DNA of 64,000 nt from NCBI GenBank assembly GCA_019800895.1, contig JAHVKF010000004.1, forward strand, positions 96,888 through 160,887. The letters are read 5' to 3'. Origin of the DNA: Halomonas denitrificans. Its GTDB lineage: Bacteria > Pseudomonadota > Gammaproteobacteria > Xanthomonadales > Wenzhouxiangellaceae. Positions 28,100 to 37,523 of this stretch are shown piece after piece. Below the pieces are notes generated by a model. The model was not told the DNA's origin. It made no database searches and worked only from the letters and a program-made list of their open reading frames with translations. A program made the position numbers and the translations under genes. The number at the start of each line of letters is the position of its first letter. Positions within the stretch are counted from its first letter, which is position 1.

Positions 28100-28569
28100 T
28101 GCGCCGATTTTCCTCGACGACCCTGCGCCCTGCGCGCGCCCAGGCGGGCTTCACGCTGGTCGAAGTCATGGCCGCCTTCGCGATCTTCGCGGTGCTGTTC
28201 GGCGTCATGCTGCAGATCCTGTCCACGTCGATCAGCAACACCCGTCGCTCCGGCGATTTCACCCAGGCGGCACTGCTGGCTCAGAGTCAGCTCGACATGA
28301 TCGGCATCGAGGCGCTGCCGGAGCCTGGGCGCTACGGCGGCGACTTCGGCGACGGTGGGTCCGACGACCGCTATCGCTGGGAAATGGACATCGAGCCGTA
28401 CTTCATCCAGGACGATCGTGGCGTGAATTACGACGAACTCCCGATCGACCTGTACCGCGTTTCCATGACCGTGTACTGGGGCGAGGGCCGGGCCGAGCGC
28501 TCGGCGACCTTCGAGACGCTGCGCTCGGTCGATCGTTTCTACGCCGAACGACAGGGCCTGCAGCCGTGA
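28096..28569 (+). CDS. gspI: Minor pseudopilin GspI
   Basis: 157 aa from GTG 28096 (ATG 28099 is equally possible). The cleavage site is AQAG-FTLVEVMAAFAIFAVL, followed by the GspI-typical ALLAQSQLDMIG segment. GspI nucleates the tip complex with GspJ and GspK. It overlaps both neighbouring genes by four bases. Confidence 0.92.
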   Translation: MMRRFSSTTLRPARAQAGFTLVEVMAAFAIFAVLFGVMLQILSTSISNTRRSGDFTQAALLAQSQLDMIGIEALPEPGRYGGDFGDGGSDDRYRWEMDIEPYFIQDDRGVNYDELPIDLYRVSMTVYWGEGRAERSATFETLRSVDRFYAERQGLQP

Positions 28570-29300
28570 CGCGGTCCCGTACCTCGAGGCCGCAGCCGCG
28601 CCATCGGCAGCGCGGGTTCACGCTGGTGGAACTGCTGCTGGCCACGGCGCTGATCGCGCTGATCATGGCCATGGCCTACGGCGGCTTCCGGGCCAGCGTG
28701 CGGGCGACCCATTCGGGCGAACAGTTGATCGAGGAATCGAACCGGCTTCGGGTGGTCCACGAGTTCATCCGGACCCGCATCGCCCAGGCGATGCCGCTGA
28801 TCATCGAGGACATCGACGAGGAGCCGGTCCGGTTCGTCGGCGAGCGCGACCGGCTGCGTTTCGTCGCCCCGCTGCCCGGCTACCTGAGCTTCGGCGGGCC
28901 CTACGTCCAGGAATTCCGGATCGAGCGCGGCCGGGAGGGCATGGACCTGGTGTTCGCCTACGCCATGCTCAACGGCTACGAGCCCGGCGACCTCGACGCC
29001 GAACCGCCCGTGACCCTGCTCGAGAACGTCGGCGACCTTTCGCTGGAGTACCTGGGCTTCGAGGAGGACGGCGAGGCGGTGTACTGGGATTCGGCCTGGG
29101 TCGAGCCGGGGCGGATGCCGCTGGCGGTCACGATGACGCTGGACTTCGAGCGCGACAACGGGCTGGACTTCCCTCCCCTGAGCACGCCCCTGATGGTCGA
29201 TAGCGCGAGCACCATGCAGCCCCAGCTGCGGGGCTCGAGTTCGATCCTCTCGCCGGTCAACCGGCGGCTCCAGAACGGCGACGATCGGGACCGGCAGTGA
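28566..29300 (+). CDS. gspJ: Minor pseudopilin GspJ
   Basis: 244 aa from GTG 28566, which overlaps the gspI stop (GTGA). The cleavage site is RQRG-FTLVELLLATALIALI, after a 16-residue basic leader. The large beta domain ends in a flexible C-terminus and fits GspJ in length and position. It belongs to the IJK tip complex. Confidence 0.93.
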   Translation: MTRSRTSRPQPRHRQRGFTLVELLLATALIALIMAMAYGGFRASVRATHSGEQLIEESNRLRVVHEFIRTRIAQAMPLIIEDIDEEPVRFVGERDRLRFVAPLPGYLSFGGPYVQEFRIERGREGMDLVFAYAMLNGYEPGDLDAEPPVTLLENVGDLSLEYLGFEEDGEAVYWDSAWVEPGRMPLAVTMTLDFERDNGLDFPPLSTPLMVDSASTMQPQLRGSSSILSPVNRRLQNGDDRDRQ

Positions 29301-30271
29301 CAGCGGCAACCACGACGGCCATCATGACGGCTTTCACGGTCGACAGGCGTCCACCTGTTCCCGAGCGCGGCATCGCGCTGATCGTCGTGCTCTGGATGCT
29401 GGTGTTGCTGACCGTCATCATCGGTACCTTCGCCGTGCTGGCGCGCACCGAGAGCCTGCAGTCGCGCTTCCTGTTCGATACCACCGATGCCCGTTACGCC
29501 GCCGAGGCGGGCCTGCATCGCGCCGTGGTCGAACTGCGCAATCCCGACCTCGAGACCCGCTGGGTGGCCGACGGGCGGCCCTACGTCTTCGCCTTCGGCG
29601 GCGCGGAGGTGGAGGTCCGGATCACCGACGAGACCGGCCTGATCGACATCAACGCCGCCGCCCAGGCCCAGCCCGAGCTGTTGATCAACCTGTTCGTCTC
29701 GGTGGGTGTCGACGAGCGCACCGCCGAACTGCTGACCGAGGCGATCCAGGACTGGGTCGACCCGGACGACATGGCGCGGCCGCTGGGGGCGGAGATCGCC
29801 GAATACGAGCAGGCCGGCTACCCCTACGGCCCGGCCAACGCGCCGTTCGAATCGGTGGACGAACTGCAGCAGGTCGTCGGCATGAGCTGGGAACTTTTTC
29901 GCGCCGTCGAGGCCAGTCTTACCATCCACTCGGGTCGGGCGAACTTCAATCCGGCCTTTGCCCCGCTCAGCGTGCTGAGAACGCTGCCCGACATCGACGA
30001 GGAGGCCGCAAGGTTGTTTATCGAGGAGCGCTCGCAGTATCATCCCGGCGACCAGATGCAGTTGATGCTGCCCGACGGGACGCTGGTCAACCAGCGCGGC
30101 GGCGGACTCACCCACACGGTCGAAGCCAGGGCCACGCTCGACAGCGGCACCTGGAGCCAGATCACGGCCACGATCCGGCTCGGCACCGACAGCCGCGGCC
30201 GGCCCTTCCGCGTGGTCCGCTGGTCGGAAAACGAGACCGCACCGGCCGGCTCGTCGGCGCCGACGAGCTGA
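29297..30271 (+). CDS. gspK: Minor pseudopilin GspK
   Basis: 324 aa, GTG start. The leader ends at ERG-IALIVVLWMLVLLTVI, without the usual Glu at +5, which is characteristic of GspK as the tip subunit. The large domain contains DETGLIDINAAAQAQPELL and DWVDPDDMARPLGAE, features of the family's helical insert. It caps the pseudopilus. Start and stop overlap or lie close to neighbours (34 bases to gspL). Confidence 0.94.
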   Translation: MTAATTTAIMTAFTVDRRPPVPERGIALIVVLWMLVLLTVIIGTFAVLARTESLQSRFLFDTTDARYAAEAGLHRAVVELRNPDLETRWVADGRPYVFAFGGAEVEVRITDETGLIDINAAAQAQPELLINLFVSVGVDERTAELLTEAIQDWVDPDDMARPLGAEIAEYEQAGYPYGPANAPFESVDELQQVVGMSWELFRAVEASLTIHSGRANFNPAFAPLSVLRTLPDIDEEAARLFIEERSQYHPGDQMQLMLPDGTLVNQRGGGLTHTVEARATLDSGTWSQITATIRLGTDSRGRPFRVVRWSENETAPAGSSAPTS

Positions 30272-30305
30272 CCGTGGCGCGGACGAACACCAAGACTAGA
30301 GATCG

Positions 30306-31511
30306 ATGATCCAGGAACTCTCCGACAAGCTGCGCGATGCTGCGCGCCGCCGCTACCGCGCCACGCCTTTGCCGGCGTTCTTCGCGTGGTGGGGTGGGGA
30401 ACTGGCGCCGCTGGTCCCGGCCGGCCTGCGCCAGCGCCTGATGCCGCCGAAGCCGCAGCTCTGGATCGTCCCGGCCGAAACCGGCGGCGGTGACCTGCGC
30501 ATCTGGCGGGTCGGCGACGCGCCCGAGGTCGTCGACGTGTTCGGCGCCGGCGAAGACCTCGAACTGCTGCGCGGTCGCTGGCGCGACCTGCTGGCCGAGT
30601 TCGAGGACGGCAAGCCCGAGGTTCGCGTCTGCCTGCACGAGGACGCGGTCCTGGCGCTGCCGGTGGAACTGCCGGCCGCGGTCGAGGCGAACCTGGGCCA
30701 GGCGCTGCGTTTCCAGATCGACCAGGTCTCGCCGTTCACGCCGGACCAGGTCCACTTCGACCATCGCATCGCCGAACACGATCACGAGCGCGGTCGGCTG
30801 CACGTCGAACTCCGCATGGCACCGCGCGAGACGGTCGACGAACTGGTCCAGCGGCTCAAGGCGATCGGGGCGACGGTTCACCGCGTCGACACCCTGCGTC
30901 CCGGCGACGAGGCGGAACCGGAAGGCTTCAACCTGCTGCCGGAGGACCAGCGGCCGCACTACGTGCACGCCCGGGCCCGCTTCAACGTGCTGCTCGGTGC
31001 CGCGCTGGTCGTGGTCGTCGCGCTGGTGATGGCCCAGACCCTGATCCTGCGCGAGCGCACGGTCACCCTGCTGAGCGAGCAGGCCGACGGCCTTCGCGCC
31101 GAGGCGCGCCAGGTGATGCGCCTGCAGGAGCGCCTTGACGAATCGCTGCTGGCGGCCAATTTCCTGGCCGACAAGCGTGCCGCCCAGCCGCCGGCGATCG
31201 AGCTGCTGGCCGAGGCCACCCGTCTGCTGCCCGACGACATCTGGCTGCAGCGCTTCCAGCTCCAGGGCGACGAGCTGACCGTGCAGGGCCTGACCAACGG
31301 GTCCCAGCGCGTGATCGGCCTGCTCAACGAATCCGAGCTGCTCGCCGACACGGAGATCCGCGGCAACATCACCATGGACCCGGTGACCGGCAAGGAGCGC
31401 TTCACGACCTCGTCGCGGATCGAGCGTGCCGACGGCACGTCGGCGGCCGCGGATGCTTCGGCCCCGGCCGACGCCGATCGCGGGTCCGACGTCGAAGGAG
31501 GGTCCGACTGA
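30306..31511 (+). CDS. gspL: Type II secretion protein GspL (PilM/PilN-like)
   Basis: 401 aa. A cytoplasmic domain (about 1-220, with LPVELPAAVEANLGQALRFQ and VSPFTPDQVHFDHRI) is followed by one membrane helix (FNVLLGAALVVVVALVMAQ, about 224-245) and a short periplasmic ferredoxin-like domain (DDIWLQRFQLQGDELTVQG). The C-terminus is acidic and low-complexity. GspL recruits GspE and pairs with GspM. Its stop shares a base with the gspM start. Confidence 0.9.
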   Translation: MIQELSDKLRDAARRRYRATPLPAFFAWWGGELAPLVPAGLRQRLMPPKPQLWIVPAETGGGDLRIWRVGDAPEVVDVFGAGEDLELLRGRWRDLLAEFEDGKPEVRVCLHEDAVLALPVELPAAVEANLGQALRFQIDQVSPFTPDQVHFDHRIAEHDHERGRLHVELRMAPRETVDELVQRLKAIGATVHRVDTLRPGDEAEPEGFNLLPEDQRPHYVHARARFNVLLGAALVVVVALVMAQTLILRERTVTLLSEQADGLRAEARQVMRLQERLDESLLAANFLADKRAAQPPAIELLAEATRLLPDDIWLQRFQLQGDELTVQGLTNGSQRVIGLLNESELLADTEIRGNITMDPVTGKERFTTSSRIERADGTSAAADASAPADADRGSDVEGGSD

Positions 31512-32122
31512 TGCAGATCCTGCCCGACCGCGAACAGGGTCGTCCCCTGGCCATCGGCCTGCTGGTGATCGCGCTTGTGCTGGTCTACCTGGTCGGCTTC
31601 CACTGGTTCGTGACCCGCCAGCTCGCACTCGGCTCGGAGATCGACAACCTCGAGCGACAGATCGCCCGCTTCAAGGCCACCGCCGCGCAGCGAGAGGAGC
31701 TGCAGGAGCGGCTGCAGCAGCTCCAGCGCCAGCGCCTCGACAGCGCGCTGTTCCTCGAGGGCGGCGATTTCAACGTGGCCGCTGCCGAGTTGATCCGGAC
31801 CCTGCGCGAGCAGATCGACGCGCGCGCCGACGATGCCTCCGTGTGCCAGGTGACCAACACCACGCCGCAGCGTCCGCGCGATCCGGAACGATTCCAGTCG
31901 GTTCGTGTCAGTGTCCGCATGCAGTGCCCGCTGCCCGACTTCATCCGGGTGCTCTACGAACTGGAGCGCGCCGTACCGTTGATCTTCATCGACAACCTGA
32001 TGATCAATCAGCGCGCGTCGCTCAGCCAGCGCGGCCGGCGCGGCAGCGATCGCTACGGTCAGCTCGACATCCGCTTCGAGATGTTCGGCTACCTGGACCA
32101 GCCCGGCGAGGGCTTCGAATGA
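31511..32122 (+). CDS. gspM: Type II secretion protein GspM (PilO-like)
   Basis: 203 aa. One N-terminal helix (IGLLVIALVLVYLVGFHWFV, about 15-34), a coiled coil (40-75) and a periplasmic ferredoxin-like domain ending EMFGYLDQPGEGFE, the GspM/PilO topology. It stabilises GspL in the assembly platform. It overlaps gspN by four bases. Confidence 0.88.
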   Translation: MQILPDREQGRPLAIGLLVIALVLVYLVGFHWFVTRQLALGSEIDNLERQIARFKATAAQREELQERLQQLQRQRLDSALFLEGGDFNVAAAELIRTLREQIDARADDASVCQVTNTTPQRPRDPERFQSVRVSVRMQCPLPDFIRVLYELERAVPLIFIDNLMINQRASLSQRGRRGSDRYGQLDIRFEMFGYLDQPGEGFE

Positions 32123-32883
32123 TGCGCATCGACGGTCGGAACAACCTGCTGAGCGTAATCCTGCTGGCCGGGATCGGCCTGGCGGCGGTGATCGGGGCGC
32201 TGAACTTCCTGCTGCTCGGGCGCGCCGACGCCGATCGGATCGAGCCGGCAGGGGCCGCAGCGACGGTCGACGGCGAGGCCCGTTCGCCCACGCTGGAGAT
32301 CGGCGAGCTCGACCGCTACGCGGTGATCACCGAGCGCCCCGTGTTCTTCGAGGACCGCCAGCTGCCGGAGATCGACACCGGCGAGGCGGCCGACGAAGAC
32401 GCCGAGACCGAGGTCGCGGTGGTCGAGGAGGTGCCGGACCTCGAGGCGCGTGTGGCCGGCATCATCATCACGCCCGACCTGCGCCTGGCGATGATCGCCG
32501 ACCCGCGTGGCCAGGAGACGGTCGTCCTGCGCGAGGGCATGGCGCTGGAAGGCGACCTGTCGGCGTGGAAGCTCGAGGAGATCTCGCCGCGCAGCGTGCG
32601 CTTCGCAACCGATTCCGGCCGCAGCGCGGACCTGGAGTTGATCGTCGAGACCGACGCCCTGTCTTCCGGGGCGCCGACGCGGCCGCCGCCGAACGCGCGC
32701 CAGGCCGCGGCCGAGCCGACGACCGACGCCGAGACCGGGGCCGAGCCGGTCGACAACGAGGCCCAGGCCGCCGCGCGCGCCCGGGCCGAGGAAATTCGCC
32801 GCCGGGTCGCCGAGCGTCGGGCGCAGCTGCGCGCCGAGGCCGAGCGGCGGGCCCGCGAACAACGAGACAACGATGGACGCTGA
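32119..32883 (+). CDS. gspN: Type II secretion protein GspN (XpsN-type, GspC-like)
   Basis: 254 aa from ATG 32119. One N-terminal helix (LLSVILLAGIGLAAVIGALNFLLL), a short segment ITERPVFFEDRQLPE, then a homology-region-like beta domain (VAGIIITPDLRLAMIADPRGQETVVLREG) as in GspC/PilP proteins, and a long charged Ala/Glu/Arg tail likely to be helical. Its place between gspM and gspD matches XpsN of Xanthomonas, which replaces GspC as the connector to the secretin. No separate gspC is in this operon. Confidence 0.8.
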   Translation: MMRIDGRNNLLSVILLAGIGLAAVIGALNFLLLGRADADRIEPAGAAATVDGEARSPTLEIGELDRYAVITERPVFFEDRQLPEIDTGEAADEDAETEVAVVEEVPDLEARVAGIIITPDLRLAMIADPRGQETVVLREGMALEGDLSAWKLEEISPRSVRFATDSGRSADLELIVETDALSSGAPTRPPPNARQAAAEPTTDAETGAEPVDNEAQAAARARAEEIRRRVAERRAQLRAEAERRAREQRDNDGR

Positions 32884-32935
32884 TCGGACGCGCTGCGCGT
32901 CCGACGGCCACAACCGCCAGAACATGGACCACCGA

Positions 32936-35143
32936 ATGCACATCGACACCGCACATCGACGATCCGCGCTGTTCGCGCCGACGCTGCTCTGCCTGCTGGT
33001 CTGCCTGCTGCTCGCCGGCTGCGCGACCGCCGACCGGCGCGCCGTCACCGACCCGGGCGTTCCGGCCGGTGAGCGCTTTTCCCGCGCCGGCGAGAACCAG
33101 GGCCCGATCACGCTCGGCCCCGAGGGCGGCGAGGACGGCGAGGCGTTCACCGGCAGCGAGACCTATCCCGGCACCGGCGTGTTCATCAATCGCGACGCGG
33201 CCAACGCCCGCCCGCTGCCGCCGGACGGCGAGGGCGAGGTGACCCTGAACTTCGAAGGGCAGGGCATCCAGGAAGTGATCCACGCGATCCTGGGCCACAT
33301 GCTGCAGGAAAATTACGTCATCGCGCCGGGCATCTCCGGCGAGGTCACGTTCTCGACCGCGCGCCCCGTGTCGCGCGACCAGATCCTGCCGATTCTCGAG
33401 ATGCTGTTGCGCTGGAACGGTGCGACGCTGATCTGGCGCGAGGATCGCTACCACGTGCTGCCGATTTCCGAAGCGGTTCGCGGCAACCTGACCCCGCGGA
33501 TCGGCGCCGAGGCCCTGGGCCGGGGCTACCAGGTCGTCGGTGTGCCGCTCGACTACATCGCACCGAGCCAGATGGTGACCATCCTCGAGCCCTACGCCCG
33601 CGAGGACGCCGTGCTCAGCGCCGACAACGCGCGCAGCCTGCTGATGCTGGCAGGCACGCCGGCCGAGCTGCGCAATTACATGCAGATCATCGATACCTTC
33701 GATGTCGACTGGCTGGCCGGCATGTCGGTCGGAATCTTCGAGATCACCCGGGTCGAGGTCGCCGACCTGGCGGCGGAACTGGAAACGGTGCTCGGCGAGG
33801 GCGAAGGCGAGGGCGGGTCGCCGCTGGCCGGGATGTTCCGCATCATGCCGATGGAGCGCCTGAACTCGATCATGGTCATCACGCCGCAGGAGCGCTACCT
33901 GGACGAGATCCAGAAATGGATCGACCGGCTCGACCGCTCCAGCCCCGAAGCCGGCGCGCGGCTGTACGTCTACCGGGTCAAGAACCTGGATGCGGACGTG
34001 CTGGCCGGCTACCTCGCCAACGTGTTCGGCGGCGAGGGCGGCGGCAGCCGCCAGACCCAGCGCCAGAGCCGCGGGTCCCTGGCCCCGGGGCTCGAGCAGG
34101 CCACCGCCAGCTCGGTCAGCGAGTTCCGCAACGAGACCGGGCCCCAGGCGCGCGCCTCGAACGAGGGCGGCACCCGCTCGGGCGGCGGCGGTACCGTGAC
34201 CCTGGGCGAGGACGGCGACATCCGCATCACGGCGGTGCTCGAGACCAACTCGCTTCTGATCCAGGCCTCGCCGAGCGAGTACGACTCGATCCTCAACGCG
34301 ATCGAACGGCTGGACGAAGAGCCGCTGCAGGTGTTGATCGAAGCCCAGGTCCTGGTCGTCCAGCTGACCGACCAGCTGCAGTATGGCGTCAACTGGTTCC
34401 TGCAGAACTCGATGCCGGACACGCTCCCGGAAGGTGGCTTTGTCGGCAGCAACGACCAGAATTTCGCGCAGTTCGGCGACGGGTCCAATTTCCTTTCTTC
34501 GCTGACTCCGGCCGGGGGAATCGGAAGCAGTTACGTCGGGGCCGTGATCCGTGCGCTCGACAGCGTGTCCGACGTGCGGACGATCTCGGCACCGTCGCTG
34601 ATGGTGCGCAACAACGCCCAGGCCAACATCAACGTCGGCACCCAGATTCCGGTCCAGTCCCAGCAGTTCCTGACCGGCACGGATGCCGGAAGCCGCCTCG
34701 GCACCACCCAGTACATCAATACAGGGGTGGTTCTCGATGTGACGCCGCGGGTCAACCCGGGCGGACTGGTCTACCTGACCGTCAGCCAGGAAGTCTCGTC
34801 CCCGGGGCCGCCGGACGAGAACAATCCGAACCGGCCGATCAACACTCGCAACGTGTCGACGGAAGTCGCGGTCCAGTCGGGTCAGACCATCGTGCTCGGC
34901 GGCCTGATCGAAGAGACCAACTCCCGGTCCAGTGGCGGCGTGCCCGGACTGAGCCGGATCCCGCTGATCGGCGGCTTGTTCGGCAGCCGGTCTCGGTCCA
35001 CGGACCGCAGCGAGACGCTGGTGCTGATCACCCCGACGGTGGTCGAGAGCACGGCCCAGCTCGAGGACATCTCCCGAGAGTTCGAGAAGAAGTTCAAGGG
35101 CCTGGAGCCGATCGCCGGCGGGTTCGAGGGCATCCGCGACTGA
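32936..35143 (+). CDS. gspD: Type II secretion outer-membrane secretin GspD
   Basis: About 735 aa from ATG 32936, preferred because it gives a normal 28-residue lipoprotein signal ending in lipobox LLAGC; in-frame ATGs at 32924 and 32873 are alternatives and none has a clear ribosome site. N0-N3 domains occupy about 75-420, with a Gly/Ser/Gln-rich insertion near 360-410. The secretin core contains VLIEAQVLVVQLTDQLQYGV and VPGLSRIPLIGGLFGSRS. The lipidated secretin resembles XpsD. It forms the exit channel and is the last gene of the operon. Confidence 0.95.
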   Translation: MHIDTAHRRSALFAPTLLCLLVCLLLAGCATADRRAVTDPGVPAGERFSRAGENQGPITLGPEGGEDGEAFTGSETYPGTGVFINRDAANARPLPPDGEGEVTLNFEGQGIQEVIHAILGHMLQENYVIAPGISGEVTFSTARPVSRDQILPILEMLLRWNGATLIWREDRYHVLPISEAVRGNLTPRIGAEALGRGYQVVGVPLDYIAPSQMVTILEPYAREDAVLSADNARSLLMLAGTPAELRNYMQIIDTFDVDWLAGMSVGIFEITRVEVADLAAELETVLGEGEGEGGSPLAGMFRIMPMERLNSIMVITPQERYLDEIQKWIDRLDRSSPEAGARLYVYRVKNLDADVLAGYLANVFGGEGGGSRQTQRQSRGSLAPGLEQATASSVSEFRNETGPQARASNEGGTRSGGGGTVTLGEDGDIRITAVLETNSLLIQASPSEYDSILNAIERLDEEPLQVLIEAQVLVVQLTDQLQYGVNWFLQNSMPDTLPEGGFVGSNDQNFAQFGDGSNFLSSLTPAGGIGSSYVGAVIRALDSVSDVRTISAPSLMVRNNAQANINVGTQIPVQSQQFLTGTDAGSRLGTTQYINTGVVLDVTPRVNPGGLVYLTVSQEVSSPGPPDENNPNRPINTRNVSTEVAVQSGQTIVLGGLIEETNSRSSGGVPGLSRIPLIGGLFGSRSRSTDRSETLVLITPTVVESTAQLEDISREFEKKFKGLEPIAGGFEGIRD

Positions 35144-35209
35144 TGCCGACCTGCAGCGAGCCGGCCCACCGCCGTTGTCCCCGATTCATCAACCAAGGAC
35201 GTTCAGACC

Positions 35210-35620
35210 ATGATTCGAACCCATTTGCTCATCGCGACCGCCGCCGTCGTGCTGGCCGCCTGCGGCGCCGGTGAACCGCCGCGGCCCGATCACGAGGTGG
35301 TGGCCGAACGGGCCCAGGCCCGCTGGGACGCGTTGCTGGCCGGCGACTTTGCCGCGGCGCTGGAATTCCACACGCCGGCGTTTCGTGAGCGCACGCCGGT
35401 GGAGGCCTATCGCGCCGACATGTCCAACCGCCCGGTCCGCTGGGTCAGTGCCGAGCCCCGCGCGGCGACCTGCGAGGACGACCGCTGCACCATGGAAATG
35501 CTGGTCGGCTATCGGCTATCATCGGGACCCGCGCAGCTGTCGGGGATGGGGAATCAGCGTCCGATCGAGGAAACCTGGGTCCGCATCGACGACAACTGGT
35601 GGTACGTGCCCGGCGACTGA
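35210..35620 (+). CDS. Small putative lipoprotein
   Basis: 136 aa. The signal ends in lipobox VLAAC (Cys18). The mature domain (WDALLAGDFAAALEFHTPAFRERTP... ETWVRIDDNWWYVPGD) looks like a small cystatin or NTF2-like fold in composition and has two further Cys in CEDDRC. AAGGA lies about 10 bases upstream of ATG 35210. The function is unknown. Its place 66 bases after gspD may mean co-transcription with the secretion operon. Confidence 0.75.
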   Translation: MIRTHLLIATAAVVLAACGAGEPPRPDHEVVAERAQARWDALLAGDFAAALEFHTPAFRERTPVEAYRADMSNRPVRWVSAEPRAATCEDDRCTMEMLVGYRLSSGPAQLSGMGNQRPIEETWVRIDDNWWYVPGD

Positions 35621-35652
35621 CCGGGCGGCGGTGCGCCCCGCCCCCGTGAATG

Positions 35653-35725
35653 TTGCTTTACATGCCGGGCTTCGGTAATATAGACTGGCAAAATCTGATT
35701 CTGGGTCGTTGCTGCCCGTTATGAT
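35653..35725 (+). promoter_or_regulatory. Candidate promoters for the 510-aa exported protein gene
   Basis: Two possibilities are visible in an AT-richer patch: TTGCTT (35653) with TAATAT (35676), spacer 17; and a TATGAT -10 (35720-35725) with a poor -35. Either gives a leader of about 45-90 bases ending in AGGAG seven bases before the ATG. Confidence 0.4.
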
Positions 35726-35774
35726 CAGAAATTGCTCAATGCAGAGCCCTGTGTAAAAACCTAGGAGTGTTGTA

Positions 35775-37307
35775 ATGAAAAGAAAGACCTTGACGACTGC
35801 GGTACTCGCAGGTCTGACGGGCGTTGCGGGGATGGTCAGCGTTTCCAACGCTGTGAACCTGAACCCGGACGGCCTCGGTCAGGTCCTCCTGTACCCGTAC
35901 TATTCCGCCCGCGGCGATAACGACACGCTGATTTCGATTGTCAACACCACTGACAACGCGAAGTCGGTCAAAGTCCGCTTCCTGGAAGCCCTGAACTCTC
36001 GCGAAGTTCTTGACTTCAACCTCTACATGTCTGCCTACGACGTCTGGGTCGCTGCCATCACGGCAACCGACGCCGGCGGCGGCCAGATCCTGATCCCGGA
36101 TTCGTCCTGCACCGTTCCGTACTTCTTCGGTAACGACACGCTGGCAGCCGGCGAAACCGAAGCCGATCGTCTCGGCCAGCAGGACTTCCTGTCGTTCGGC
36201 TATGCCGGTGACGGTGGCCCGCAGGAAATCGAGCGTACGGCTTCCGGTTACATCGAAGTCATCGAAATGGGTACGCTGGTCGACCTGACCAACGGTTCCG
36301 CAACCGCGGCCACCCACGTCCTGACCGACGCAGGCGACGGCTCCGGCGAACTGCCGCGTCCGGCCGACTGCGCCCAGCTGGTCGGCGCATGGACCTCGGT
36401 CGGTGCTTCGGACGGTTACTGGGTTGTCGACCAGGACGTCGACCACGAGCCCCCGAGCGGCGGCCTGTTCGGCGCAGCTTCGATCATCAACGTCCCGTCG
36501 GGCACGATGTTCAGCTACACCGCTGACGCCATCGACGGTTTCGTCCAGGGTCGTATCCTGCACACCGATCCGGGTTCCATCTTCCCGAACCTGAACTCCG
36601 GCGACGACGTCTCGAACGTCTTCATCGGCGGTGTCGTCGACACCCGTCAGTGGACGGATCCGGTCGAAGCTGTCTCCGCTACGGTCCTGTACAACACGGT
36701 CATGAACGAATACGTCGTGGATCCGTCGATCAACGCTCAGTCCGAGTGGGTCGTCAACTTCCCGACCAAGCGTTTCTACGTGGATCCGGAATTCGCCATC
36801 GACACCACGCCGGTCGCTCCGTTCACCTCCACCTGGGGTCCGGACGGCGCCTGCGAAGTCGTCGACTTCGAATTCTGGGATCGTGAAGAAGCTCCGGCCA
36901 ACCCGGTCATCATCGGCCCGATCGTTTCGCCGCCGCCGCCCGACGGCCCCGGCCCGAACGACTTCGAGCTGTGCTACGAGGCCAACGTGATTCGTTTCGC
37001 CGACGGTGCCTCGGCTCCGGACGCGACCGAAATCCTGGCTGAGCCGCGCTTCACGACCTTCCCGGTCCTGGATTCCGGCTTCACCGATGGTTGGGTGCGC
37101 TTCTCGTTCGACAACGCGACGCGTCCGGCTTCGGATCCGAGCACCGGCAGCCTGGTCGAGTACCTCGGCCTGCCGACGATCGGCTTCTGGGTGAACACCT
37201 ACTCGAACGGCACGCTGGGCGGTGGCACCGTCCTGGCCAACTACGGTGGCACGTTCAAGCACCGCGGTAGCCGTGACCTGCAGGCGTTCGTCCCGCCGAG
37301 CCCGTAA
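35775..37307 (+). CDS. Abundant exported protein of unknown function
   Basis: 510 aa with AGGAG seven bases before ATG 35775 and a signal peptide ending near VSNA-VNLNPDG (residue 26). The mature protein is acidic, without lysine-rich patches, and contains LGQVLLYPYYSARGDNDTLI and SIVNTTDNAKSVKVRFLEAL, a start seen in secreted beta-rich proteins of related bacteria, and a PPPPDGPGPND linker near 385-395. Codon use differs from its neighbours: more GGT, GCT, CGT, GTC and TTC and few rare codons, typical of highly expressed genes. With its strong ribosome site and a strong terminator this suggests a major surface or secreted protein. No enzyme motif is recognised, and no C-terminal sorting signal is present. 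Confidence 0.8.
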   Translation: MKRKTLTTAVLAGLTGVAGMVSVSNAVNLNPDGLGQVLLYPYYSARGDNDTLISIVNTTDNAKSVKVRFLEALNSREVLDFNLYMSAYDVWVAAITATDAGGGQILIPDSSCTVPYFFGNDTLAAGETEADRLGQQDFLSFGYAGDGGPQEIERTASGYIEVIEMGTLVDLTNGSATAATHVLTDAGDGSGELPRPADCAQLVGAWTSVGASDGYWVVDQDVDHEPPSGGLFGAASIINVPSGTMFSYTADAIDGFVQGRILHTDPGSIFPNLNSGDDVSNVFIGGVVDTRQWTDPVEAVSATVLYNTVMNEYVVDPSINAQSEWVVNFPTKRFYVDPEFAIDTTPVAPFTSTWGPDGACEVVDFEFWDREEAPANPVIIGPIVSPPPPDGPGPNDFELCYEANVIRFADGASAPDATEILAEPRFTTFPVLDSGFTDGWVRFSFDNATRPASDPSTGSLVEYLGLPTIGFWVNTYSNGTLGGGTVLANYGGTFKHRGSRDLQAFVPPSP

Positions 37308-37361
37308 GGGACGGTTGGATCCACAGTCCGGGTCGGCCTCCGGCCCCGACTGCGAACAACG

Positions 37362-37394
37362 AAAGGGCTGCCTCCGGGCGGCCCTTTCCCTTTT
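37362..37394 (+). terminator. Rho-independent terminator after the 510-aa protein gene
   Basis: 11-bp stem AAAGGGCTGCC / GGCGGCCCTTT (one U-G pair) with a TCCG loop, followed by CCCTTTT. It is one of the clearest intrinsic terminators in the window and lies 55 bases after the stop. Confidence 0.85.
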
Positions 37395-37523
37395 CGGGAG
37401 TGGCGTAACCCACTTAAACCTTTCTTAATTTCCGCTGTCGTAAAATGGCGAAACGAAGGCACGACACAGTCCGTGTCCAAAGCCACCTCTGAGGTTCAAA
37501 TAGATTTCATGAACGGACATCCC

